Of a stretch of DNA of 23,014 bases, positions 16,614 through 23,014 are shown in pieces. The notes beneath the pieces were generated by a model that was not told the origin of the DNA, did not search any database, and was given only the letters and a program-made list of their open reading frames with translations. Source of the DNA: Chloroflexota bacterium (GTDB taxonomy: Bacteria; Chloroflexota; Ktedonobacteria; Ktedonobacterales; Ktedonobacteraceae); contig VBHV01000116.1 in NCBI GenBank assembly GCA_005881995.1, positions 1 to 23,014 on the forward strand. Reading direction: 5' to 3'. The translations under genes were made by a program, and so were the position numbers. Position 1 is the first letter of the stretch. Each line of letters begins with the position of its first letter.

Positions 16614-16937
16614 CAAGTCTTCGCACACAGCCATACTCGAAGTTTATTTATGCACACAAGTGGTGGACAACTTTTCCACAGCCAGGAATGGCAGGGGATA
16701 ACCCTTCAAACTTATCCACCCACCTGGGGATAACTTATCCACAACCATCCCATGGTGGTTGATGCGATGGCACAGTTATCCCCATTACCCGGCAAAATAT
16801 CCACCGTTACTCCACCGTTATCCCCAACCTGTACACATGTTGATAGCCGGTGGATAAGTTATCCACCGGGCGTAAATCAGCCTGTCAAGCTCATGTAGGC
16901 ACTACTAGCCGGAGAGGAGTAGCAGCATTTTGGAGGC

Positions 16938-17036
16938 TTATCCACTTATCCACATCCCCTATTACTACTACGGTAATAGATATTTTTTTATAAAGTAATG
17001 AATCATAGTAATTAGGGGATGTGGATAAGTGGATAA
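16938..17036. other. Mirrored DnaA-box/C-run/trio module around an AT-rich core (candidate DNA unwinding element)
   Basis: A perfect 24-bp inverted repeat (16938-16961 and 17013-17036) flanks 51 bases with only ten G or C. Each arm reads inward as TTATCCACT overlapping TTATCCACA by one base, then TCCCC, then CTA. On the left the triplets continue CTA-TTA-CTA-CTA (16959-16970); on the right they are CTA, one extra A, then TTA-CTA. In B. subtilis the order DnaA boxes, GC-rich stretch, DnaA-trio (3'-GAT-5' repeats) is the basal unwinding system. The core includes a run of seven T and TATAAAG. The resemblance is seen in sequence; function is inferred. Confidence 0.7.
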
Positions 17037-17192
17037 CTGCTCAGAAAACGGGATAGAAACGAAGAAACAAATTTGTTCCGGTATACGTCTCTTCAATCAG
17101 AATGATTGAGCATGTAGATGAAAAAGTAAGTCATTTGTAACAGAGCAATAGGACATTCGGTTCACTCGTTACGGTAAGTTTGCACAATTGTA

Positions 17193-17198
17193 TATAAT
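17193..17198 (+). promoter_or_regulatory. Possible -10 element for dnaG
   Basis: An exact TATAAT lies 88 bases before the dnaG start codon. The -35 position has no good match, so this is a weak call. Confidence 0.35.
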
Positions 17199-17285
17199 GA
17201 TGCGACTTTCAATAATATCACTCGTTATATTTGTTGTGAGAGAAACAGCAAGCCTTTAACCGCAGTGTTTTGCCAGGAAAATACT

Positions 17286-19334
17286 ATGACATCGCTTATC
17301 GAGACGATCAAAGCAAAAATAGATGTGGTTGAAGAGATTGGCCTGGTGGTGGCCCTATCGAAGTCGGGTAAATCGTACAAGGGCCTTTGCCCGTTTCACA
17401 ATGAGCGTACGCCATCGTTTCATGTGTTTGCTGAATCTCAAACGTGGAAGTGCTTTGGCTGTAACGAAGGCGGCGATGTCTTTACTTTTGTAGAGAAGCA
17501 GCAGGGACTCGAGTTTCGGCCAGCGGGACCCGGAGGAAGAGCGCGAAATTAGCGCCGCCAGGGAGCGCTTGCGCAAGCTGAATGAAGATGCGCTGCTGTG
17601 GTTTCACCAGGTATTGTTACGCTCGCGCGATGCTGCTGATGCTCGCGCGTACCTGCAGAGTCGCGGCATCACATCCGAATCGGTGATCGCTTTCAGCCTG
17701 GGTTACGCGCCTGACCAGTGGGATGGTTTGAGCCACTACCTTTTGGGACGTGGCTATACTGAACGTGAAATGGTGAGCGGAGGGCTGGCGCGAGAGCGTG
17801 ATATGGGGAGGGCTGGAGTATTCCAGGGGGGCAGGAGTGTGGGGAATGGGGGGGGAGATGGGGCGAGTGAAGAGGGCAGGAGCGATGCGCGCGGGATATA
17901 TGACTACTTTCGCAACCGCATCATCTTCCCTATCCGAGATATACGGGGCCGGGTGATTGGCTTTGGGGGGCGTGCAATGGGAGATGGCCAGCCCAAATAT
18001 CTCAATTCGCCGCAGACGCTGTTGTTTGAAAAAAACAACGTGTTGTACGCCCTGGACCGGGCGCGAGATGGAATAAAACTGGCGCAGCAGGTCGTTATTG
18101 TTGAGGGTTACGTGGACGCGGTGATCGCCCATCAGTATGGGACAAAACAGACGGTGGCGTGCATCGGCAGCGCTATCACTGAAAAGCACATTCAACAGAT
18201 TAAGAAGCTGACGAAGCAGGTAACACTCGCTTTGGATCCGGACGTTGCCGGTGAGGTCGCTACCGAGCGTGGCATCCAGGAGGCGCTAAAAGCCTTTGAT
18301 CGCACTGTCGTGCCTGTGCCAATGGTCGCCGAAAGTGCTGTCGCAGCGTCAAAGGGCAGGAAACGCCGGGAAGCACGTGGGATGATCCGCCTGGAGAAGC
18401 AGGTAGACGCGGAAATCAATGTTGTGCAGCTCCCGCCCGGCGAGGACCCCGACGAATTTATCCGGCGCGATTTTCAGAGCTGGTCTTACGCGGTAGCACA
18501 TCCACTGCCACTCATCGACTATTACTTTGTCGCGAAAACGGCAGGTCTGGACCTCAAAGCGCCGTATGGAAAAGCAGAGGCGGCCAAACGTCTATTACCT
18601 GTGATAGGGTAAACGCAGAGTTGCAGCGGGTACTGCGTGCACAGCGAACGACAGGCGTGACGGCTGCATTCACAGACCGGGGAGGGCCGCGAGAAGAGCG
18701 GTCCAGCCGCGAAAAGGCGTCATCCGAGGGTCTACAACTCCTGCCGGAGCGTCAGGTAGCGGGGCCCGTGGAGGCGGAGCATGTGGGGGAAATAGGAGAG
18801 AGACAGGAAGATACCCAGTTCAGACGCCATAATGGAGCAAGTAGAACATTTGGACTTGACAGGAATGGTAATGATAGGGTAAAATGGGAGGACTACCTAA
18901 TCGGGCTACTCTTGACGAATCCTGGGCTAAGCACGCAAGTTTGTGGTATAATAAACGATGGTGACTTTGCAGGGACAGACACGCGAGAGTTGTACCGCAT
19001 TTTCAACTCGGTGGATCAACGTGGTTCTTCCCCCTTATTTCAATCCTTAGAGCAAGCTGTGCCTTCTGCGCTGTTGGCAACTATAGACCGGGCGCGGAAA
19101 AGCGTTGAGCCGCGGTCTCCTTTAGAGGGAGAAAGGCTGATCAAAGAAGTTCGCCAGTGTGTAACCCGGCTCAAGCGAGCACAATTAAAACAATTGAATA
19201 TAGAATTGCAAAGCCTCTACAATGAGGCAAAAGAAGCTGGTGATAGGGCATTAATGCGGCAGTATCAGCTAAAAATGCGAGTAACTCAACGAGAGTTGCT
19301 TACAATTGACTCGGCGGTGCGCATGCATTTATGA
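17286..19334 (+). pseudogene. dnaG: DNA primase DnaG, two internal deletion-frameshifts
   Basis: DnaG makes RNA primers at the replication fork. Segment 1 (from ATG 17286, AGGA 8 bases upstream) has the CHC2 zinc motif CPFH...CFGC (C35, H38, C56, C59; C-x2-H-x17-C-x2-C) and runs to LEFR. Near 17520 the frame changes to QRDPEEEREISAARERLRKL; about 15-25 residues usual here (the EALxxLAERAG helix) are absent. Segment 2 carries NRIIFPIRD, the TOPRIM motifs VVIVEGYVDAV (Glu codon 18103) and LALDPDVAG (Asp codons 18235 and 18241), and GEDPDEFI. It stops in-frame at 18610-18612 after RLLPVIG. Segment 3 resumes VNAELQRVLRAQR at 18609 with a further ~20 residues missing, and ends in the helicase-binding domain (WEDYLIGLLLTNPG...). 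An unusual Gly/Ser/Arg-rich insert lies around 17790-17895. Since the gene is essential and both deletions are of one kind, an assembly error is likely. rpoD follows. Confidence 0.88.
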
Positions 19335-19467
19335 AAAATTGAGTGCGGCGTAATAACTTGTAGCGAATGTTGGTATCATCTTTATTGAAATTAATCAGGA
19401 GACAGGATTTATCGTTTTTTATCCCGTTTATCCTTAGATGCCTGTTTTCTGAGAGGGGGACGACAGC

Positions 19468-20727
19468 ATGGTGAATGAAGAAGTGTTAAAGTTAGTAGTC
19501 CAAGATCGTATGAACACGGAACCTTTGTCTGATATGTTTGTTGTGGGTCCGTTTGACGAAACCCTTATGGGTAGCAATGATAGTGTTTTTACTATTGGCA
19601 CGATTGGTGGTCATGCTAATGCCGCCACGGGAGGAAGCTTTGTAACTCCTGTCGATACGACTGAATCGTATGACCTGTTTAAGTTACAGGACGAGGAATC
19701 TATGGATACCCTGGATCCAAGCAAAGAGCCACCCGTAGATTGGGAGCCTGGGCCTGAGGACGAGGTTGATGTTGAGGAGGTTGCGCATAACAAGTGGGAG
19801 GAGTTACACGAGGGCCTTGGCTTAGTAGTTGCTGACCTTGAGAGCAGCCTGGACGATCCCGTGCGCATGTACCTGCGCGAGATCGGGCGTGTTCCCCTGC
19901 TTTCCGCCGAGGAAGAGGTGCGCCTGGCGCGCCGCATGGAGCGTGGCAGAAACGAGCAACTCCGGTTGGCCGCTCTGCGTGATTATCGCATTATTGAAGA
20001 TGGTGAAGAGGCCCAGCGCCGCTTGACCGAGGCGAACCTGCGCCTGGTGGTCAGTGTCGCGAAAAAGTACATTGGCCGCGGTATGAGCCTGCTGGACTTG
20101 ATCCAGGAGGGGAATATTGGTCTGATTCGTGCCGTCGAAAAGTTCGATTACACGAAGGGGTACAAGTTCAGCACGTATGCCACCTGGTGGATTCGCCAGG
20201 CCATTACCCGTGCTATCGCTGACCAGGCCCGCACGATTCGTATTCCCGTCCACATGGTGGAGACGATCAACCGCCTGATTCGCATCAGCCGCCGTCTGCT
20301 GCAAGACCTGGGGCGCGAACCTACGTCCGAGGAAATCGCTGAGCAGATGGAGATCAGCCCGGAGAAGGTGCGCGAGATCATCAAGGTCAGCCAGGAGCCG
20401 GTCAGTCTCGAGACGCCGATTGGCGAGGAAGACGACAGCCACCTGGGTGATTTCATCGAAGATCATACCGCGCTGGCTCCCGCCGATGCCGCCAGCCATC
20501 AACTGCTCAAAGAGCAGGTGGAAGACGTGCTGGATAGCCTGACCGAGCGTGAGCGCAAGGTTCTGCAACTGCGCTTCGGCCTCGACGATGGCCGCAGCCG
20601 CACGCTGGAAGAAGTCGGCAAGGAGTTCCATGTCACGCGCGAGCGCATTCGTCAAATTGAAGCCAAAGCGCTGCGCAAGCTGCGCCATCCCAGCCGCAGC
20701 CGCAAGTTGAAGGATTACCTGGATTAA
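19468..20727 (+). CDS. rpoD: RNA polymerase primary sigma factor (sigma-70 / SigA)
   Basis: This is the housekeeping sigma factor that directs RNA polymerase to -35/-10 promoters. The 419-aa protein has an acidic N-terminal ~128 residues without recognisable domain, then region 1.2 ([22 protein letters not shown], from 129), region 2 ([19 protein letters not shown] from 185, [22 protein letters not shown], and the -10 recognition helix [15 protein letters not shown]), region 3 ([11 protein letters not shown]..., [20 protein letters not shown]) and region 4 ([15 protein letters not shown] from 358, [30 protein letters not shown]). All are intact. GAGAGGGGG lies about 9 bases before the ATG. 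The order dnaG-rpoD recalls the macromolecular-synthesis operon, with a 133-base gap; rpsU is not present. A strong terminator follows. Confidence 0.97.
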   Translation: MVNEEVLKLVVQDRMNTEPLSDMFVVGPFDETLMGSNDSVFTIGTIGGHANAATGGSFVTPVDTTESYDLFKLQDEESMDTLDPSKEPPVDWEPGPEDEVDVEEVAHNKWEELHEGLGLVVADLESSLDDPVRMYLREIGRVPLLSAEEEVRLARRMERGRNEQLRLAALRDYRIIEDGEEAQRRLTEANLRLVVSVAKKYIGRGMSLLDLIQEGNIGLIRAVEKFDYTKGYKFSTYATWWIRQAITRAIADQARTIRIPVHMVETINRLIRISRRLLQDLGREPTSEEIAEQMEISPEKVREIIKVSQEPVSLETPIGEEDDSHLGDFIEDHTALAPADAASHQLLKEQVEDVLDSLTERERKVLQLRFGLDDGRSRTLEEVGKEFHVTRERIRQIEAKALRKLRHPSRSRKLKDYLD

Positions 20728-20746
20728 AACCTGTATATTGTTGGAT

Positions 20747-20786
20747 AAAAAAGGCTGTACGCAATCCTGTTGCGTACAGCCTTTTT
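20747..20786. terminator. Bidirectional intrinsic terminator between rpoD and dodecin
   Basis: AAAAAAGGCTGTACGCAA (20747-20764) pairs with TTGCGTACAGCCTTTTT (20770-20786) around a 5-base loop. A-run and T-run at the two ends serve both convergent genes. Confidence 0.95.
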
Positions 20787-20794
20787 GTTTGGGG

Positions 20795-21004
20795 TTAGCT
20801 TTCGAGAGCGAAACCGAGTCCGAGCGTCACCTGGTACTCGATGCCATCAGCAGTAATGCGGCCTCGCTGCTCCTTGACCTCGAACCACTGGATATTGCGC
20901 AGCGTCTTCTGCGCACGTTCTACAGCCCGATGCACCGCATCGTCGAACCCGACTTTTGAGGTGCCTACCAGCTCTGTTACCCGGTAGATATTGCCTTCTG
21001 CCAT
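20795..21004 (-). CDS. Dodecin family flavin-binding protein
   Basis: Dodecins are small proteins that form hollow dodecamers and store or sequester flavins such as FMN or riboflavin in the cytoplasm. The 69-aa protein has the full single-domain pattern: YRVTELVGTSKVGFDDAVHRAVERAQKTLRNIQWFEVKEQRGRI, then IEYQVTLGLGFAL. W40 matches the Trp that stacks on flavin in characterised dodecins and Q58 the glutamine that contacts the ring. AAGGAG lies 9-10 bases before the ATG. It is separated from rpoD by a shared terminator and lies 86 bases after the stop of the HTH regulator on the same strand, so partial read-through from that gene is possible besides its own promoter. Confidence 0.93.
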   Translation of the reverse strand: MAEGNIYRVTELVGTSKVGFDDAVHRAVERAQKTLRNIQWFEVKEQRGRITADGIEYQVTLGLGFALES

Positions 21005-21084
21005 GCTCGTTGTCTCCTTTTTTCACATTGACGCTACAAAAAGACCGTGCACCGATACCAGGGTGTGGCTACGCCGAATATCAA

Positions 21085-21093
21085 ATTATATCA
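21085..21093 (-). promoter_or_regulatory. Extended -10 promoter element for dodecin
   Basis: The minus strand reads TGATATAAT, an exact consensus extended -10, about 81 bases before the dodecin ATG. Its TGA is also the stop codon of the upstream regulator gene. Confidence 0.5.
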
Positions 21094-21720
21094 TGTGGCA
21101 GTCACCATAAAGCGGCAGCAAGGGCGTTCGCCACGTTCGCACTGTTCCCTCACCGGCACTCCTGCAAGTTCTGTTACCAACGCCTCGGCCAGACGACAGG
21201 CCTCGGGATGTCCGGGTACTACTGCCGCGAGGGGGCAGCTGAAGCCGCGAATAATGTAGACGCCATTTTCATCTCCAAGTTCTGCCATACCGCCAAGTTC
21301 GTTCAGTACTTCCACGGCGGCTTCAAGCCGGACGCGCAGATTTGCCTCCGGGGTATGCCACTGTGAGGCAATGCGACGACCAACGCTGCGCAGCATTTCT
21401 TCTAACTCTTCTCTGCTCATGTGCTCGTCGAGTACTTGCAGGAGTTCATTCAAGATCTGTCCGTACGATTTGGGAAACAGGTACTCAGCTTCGGGAGCCA
21501 ATTCATAGACAAATGCCGGTTTGCCACTGCCGCGGCGCTCTCCATGCTGGCGCACAAATCCATCGCGTTCCAGCGTGGCAAGGTGGGCACGCACAGCGTT
21601 ATCTGTCAAAGCAAGCTCGCCGGCTAAATCATCCACTGTGCGTTTTTCCCGGCGCAACAGCGTTAGAATGCGCCCGCGCGTGCTTGCAAAAAAACGATTA
21701 TTCCAGTTTAGACGTGGCAT
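21091..21720 (-). CDS. HTH transcriptional regulator with C-terminal cysteine cluster (ArsR/SufR-like)
   Basis: This is a winged-helix DNA-binding protein, 209 aa. Residues ~14-75 form the domain (TRGRILTLLRREKRTVDDLAGELALTDNAVRAHLATLERDGFVRQ, then a wing RRGSGKPAFVYEL). The middle is helical (LNELLQVLDEHMSREELEEML). The C-terminal domain has C162, C175, C194, C201 and C202, spaced C-x12-C-x18-C-x6-CC. The first gap equals that of SufR-type iron-sulfur repressors as I remember them, so an Fe-S or redox sensor is plausible but not proven. AGGAGGAAC stands directly before the ATG. It is divergent from a Rieske membrane protein, and an inverted repeat lies between their promoters, which suggests that the regulator controls the Rieske gene and itself. 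Confidence 0.85.
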   Translation of the reverse strand: MPRLNWNNRFFASTRGRILTLLRREKRTVDDLAGELALTDNAVRAHLATLERDGFVRQHGERRGSGKPAFVYELAPEAEYLFPKSYGQILNELLQVLDEHMSREELEEMLRSVGRRIASQWHTPEANLRVRLEAAVEVLNELGGMAELGDENGVYIIRGFSCPLAAVVPGHPEACRLAEALVTELAGVPVREQCERGERPCCRFMVTAT

Positions 21721-21742
21721 GTTCCTCCTCCAATATGCTACC

Positions 21743-21771
21743 AGTGTAACGAATTCCTAGCCTTTTGTCAA
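21743..21771 (-). promoter_or_regulatory. Sigma-70 promoter of the HTH regulator
   Basis: On the minus strand TTGACA (21771-21766), 17 bases, TACACT (21748-21743) is a near-consensus promoter, with the start codon 22 bases further on. Unlike other TACACT promoters here it lacks the upstream TG but has a perfect -35. Confidence 0.75.
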
Positions 21772-21772
21772 G

Positions 21773-21796
21773 AAAGTCAATTAAGTTATTGACTTT
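21773..21796. promoter_or_regulatory. Inverted-repeat operator between divergent promoters
   Basis: AAAGTCAAT (21773-21781) and ATTGACTTT (21788-21796) form a perfect 9-bp inverted repeat with a 6-base spacer. The right arm overlaps the -35 of the plus-strand promoter; the left arm abuts the -35 of the minus-strand promoter. It is a likely binding site for the adjacent HTH regulator. Confidence 0.65.
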
Positions 21797-21817
21797 ATAA
21801 CATGATTATGATATAGA
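21789..21817 (+). promoter_or_regulatory. Sigma-70 promoter of the Rieske gene
   Basis: TTGACT (21789-21794), 17 bases, TATAGA (21812-21817) drives transcription rightward. The transcript would begin near 21825 and carry the triple palindromic repeat as a ~145-base leader. Confidence 0.6.
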
Positions 21818-21822
21818 AACCT

Positions 21823-21941
21823 GTAGGGACGCGATTTATCGCGTCCACATTGAGGTATCTCGTAGGTTTATGGACGCGATCAATTGTGTCCACATTGAGG
21901 CATCTCGTAGGTTTGTGGACGCGATAAATCGCGTCCCTACA
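21823..21941. repeat. Triple GGACGCGAT palindromic repeat in the Rieske leader
   Basis: Three palindromes (21827, 21872 and 21917, exactly 45 bp apart) of the form GGACGCGATnnATCGCGTCC are separated by a 25-base spacer (ACATTGAGG... to GTTTAT/GTTTGT) repeated twice. The outer ends TGTAGG and CCCTACA are inverted. The middle palindrome has decayed (GATCAATTGTGTCC). It is the same family as 8621-8701. The frame upstream of the Rieske start, reading DAIN twice, comes from this repeat. Confidence 0.85.
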
Positions 21942-21968
21942 AGCAATCATCCGAAGGGAGCAATTATC

Positions 21969-22934
21969 ATGTGTGAAGAATGTGGCTGCCAGGTACAGCA
22001 GACCGGTATTGTCGCCCTTACAAGCAGCGATCCGGCTTCTGATGGCGTTTCCTCACCCGGAGTTTCGACCAGGCAACCGTTCGCGGAACGTTTAAGTGAT
22101 CAATTGCAGCGCATCATCGGCGTGTTGATCGGTTCCAATCGCAAGCCGCCGCGCCGCTTCAAGAGTTTTCTCAATGGCACCTGGCTCGGGCACCCGTTGC
22201 ACCCGGTGCTTACAGATATTCCTGTTGGGGCCTGGGTAATCACGGCGATCTTTGATATCATCTGGCTTATTTCTCCCGTTAGCTGGGCATGGGCTGCGCG
22301 TGGCGCGGAGGTGACGGTGATTATAGGCATCCTGGGCGCGCTTGGCGCAGCCGCCACCGGGTTTGCCGACTGGAGCGATACCTACGGTTCAGAGCGGAGC
22401 GTTGGACTCAATCACGCCATCTTCAATTCGTCAGCGCTGCTTCTCTATATCATTTCGCTCGTGCTGCGGCTGACACAATCCTCTGGAGACAGCATCGCAG
22501 CGGCCATAGTTGGTTTCATTGGCCTGGGGGTGATGACCTACGCGGCCTACCTGGGCGGCGAGATGGTTTTTACCAAAGGGACATCTGTAAACCACACTGC
22601 GTGGGAGGAGGGAAGTAGCACCTATGAGGCAGTCATGCCCATCGAGCAGGTTGAGGAGAACAAACTGTATCGCGTCGTAGCTTCTGGTGTGCCGGTAGTT
22701 TTGCTGCGCCAGGGTTTACAGTTTTCCGCCATTTCCGCCACGTGTCCTCATGCTGGAGGGCCACTAGATGAGGGAACCCTCCAGGGCGATGTTGTGCAAT
22801 GCCCCTGGCATGGTTCCCGTTTCTGCATGCGCGATGGAAAAGTACTCACCGGCCCGGCCACTGTCAACGCGCCTCGCTATGAAGTGCGTGTACGAGATGG
22901 CCAGGTTGAGGTCAGGCGCGTTAGTCAGCACTGA
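21969..22934 (+). CDS. DUF2231 membrane protein fused to a Rieske [2Fe-2S] domain
   Basis: This is a predicted membrane redox protein, 321 aa from ATG 21969 (GGGAG 8 bases upstream). Seen in order: a Cys-rich N-terminus MCEECGCQ; ~60 soluble residues; a DUF2231-type region starting WLGHPLHPVLTDIPVGAW with about four hydrophobic helices (VITAIFDIIWLI, VTVIIGILGALGAAATGFADW, AIFNSSALLLYIISLVL, AIVGFIGLGVMTYAAYLGG); and a C-terminal Rieske domain with CPHAGG (C259, H261) and CPWHGSRF (C278, H281) that binds the cluster. ATCPHAGGPLDEG and VQCPWHG are of the ferredoxin-like (soluble) Rieske type. An upstream ATG at 21870 reads through repeats and is rejected. It is divergent from a Cys-rich regulator. 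An electron-transfer role is likely; partners are unknown. Confidence 0.9.
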   Translation: MCEECGCQVQQTGIVALTSSDPASDGVSSPGVSTRQPFAERLSDQLQRIIGVLIGSNRKPPRRFKSFLNGTWLGHPLHPVLTDIPVGAWVITAIFDIIWLISPVSWAWAARGAEVTVIIGILGALGAAATGFADWSDTYGSERSVGLNHAIFNSSALLLYIISLVLRLTQSSGDSIAAAIVGFIGLGVMTYAAYLGGEMVFTKGTSVNHTAWEEGSSTYEAVMPIEQVEENKLYRVVASGVPVVLLRQGLQFSAISATCPHAGGPLDEGTLQGDVVQCPWHGSRFCMRDGKVLTGPATVNAPRYEVRVRDGQVEVRRVSQH

Positions 22935-23014
22935 CTGTTCTGGATAGTGAGTTTTTACAATTTCAGACTCAAAAGTGCAAGAATCCCAAAAAGTGCAATT
23001 ATGCACCCAGAAAT

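Larger units (their letters stand above)
15874..17285. other. oriC: DnaA-box-rich gene-free region, candidate replication origin
   Basis: No credible gene exists in these 1.4 kb. I count eleven exact copies of the DnaA box TTATCCACA, at 15973, 15987(-), 16077, 16090(-), 16164(-), 16228(-), 16574, 16588(-), 16735, 16946 and 17020(-). There are also seven TTTTCCACA and about ten other one-mismatch boxes. The distribution runs from 15973 to 17036 and ends at an A+T-rich core (16962-17012). Box density, an AT-rich core and oriented box pairs are the recognised signs of a bacterial origin. The neighbours are a debranching enzyme and dnaG-rpoD, and dnaA is not in view, so a DnaA-titrating locus or DnaA-controlled dnaG promoter is the alternative. 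The gene symbol is a hypothesis. Confidence 0.65.

Noticed and set aside
16072..16762. ORFs on both strands (up to 126 aa) with repeated DVENLST / CGKLIH peptides
   Set aside because: They are translations of the repeated DnaA-box modules; no ribosome-binding sites and peptide repeats match the DNA period.
19822..20688. 288-aa ORF antisense to rpoD
   Set aside because: It mirrors the codon structure of rpoD and has no recognisable domain.
21870..21968. Upstream extension of the Rieske gene from ATG 21870
   Set aside because: It encodes repeat-derived DAIN peptides; the ATG at 21969 has a proper ribosome-binding site and a conserved-looking N-terminus.

Overview
The window looks like chromosomal DNA of a free-living Gram-positive-type bacterium. 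The best guess is a Ktedonobacteria-like member of the Chloroflexota. This rests on a GC-rich but mixed codon use, a Ser/Thr kinase with a proline-rich tail, a membrane-anchored SbcC/YhaN-like ATPase, and families of palindromic repeats. It is an inference from style; no marker such as 16S rRNA is present.

Layout, left to right. (1) 1-981: the N-terminal part of a Ser/Thr protein kinase on the minus strand, running off the left edge and broken by a deletion of its activation segment. (2) 1316-2542: a membrane-anchored or secreted GH5-type glycosidase. (3) 2558-3198: a REP-associated tyrosine transposase (RAYT) bounded by inverted ~52-bp repeats. (4) 3194-8378, minus strand: an SbcD/YhaO-like nuclease subunit (frameshifted) followed by a 1283-residue SbcC/YhaN-like ATPase. 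(5) 8379-9087: intergenic DNA with a palindromic repeat and three consecutive hairpins. (6) 9088-9768: an HD-GYP phosphodiesterase. (7) 13208 down to 9796, minus strand: an operon with a polar amino-acid ABC importer (binding lipoprotein, permease, ATPase) and a PyrK-like FAD/[2Fe-2S] reductase. (8) 13498-15873: an amylo-1,6-glucosidase/glycogen debranching-type enzyme. (9) 15874-17285: 1.4 kb without genes, packed with DnaA boxes. (10) 17286-20727: dnaG (carrying two deletion-frameshifts) and the housekeeping sigma factor rpoD, then a strong bidirectional terminator. (11) 20795-22934: dodecin and a Cys-rich HTH regulator on the minus strand, divergent from a DUF2231-Rieske membrane protein.

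The most interesting part is region 9. I read eleven exact TTATCCACA boxes and many one-mismatch boxes, partly arranged as five copies of a ~42-bp composite module. They end in an 80% A+T core of 51 bp flanked by a perfect 24-bp inverted repeat. Each arm carries two DnaA boxes, a short C-run and CTA/TTA triplets pointing into the core. This resembles the DnaA-box / GC-rich / DnaA-trio unwinding module known from Bacillus subtilis oriC, but mirrored, and it lies beside dnaG-rpoD with no dnaA in view. It is a strong candidate replication origin or DnaA-titrating locus.

A second theme is damage. Four places in three conserved genes (kinase, sbcD-like, dnaG twice) each lack an estimated 15-30 codons and change frame at the same point. 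Because dnaG is essential, these may be assembly collapses rather than biology.

A third theme is regulation. Several promoters share a TGTTACACT-type extended -10 element. The regulator/Rieske pair has face-to-face sigma-70 promoters around a 9-bp-arm inverted repeat.
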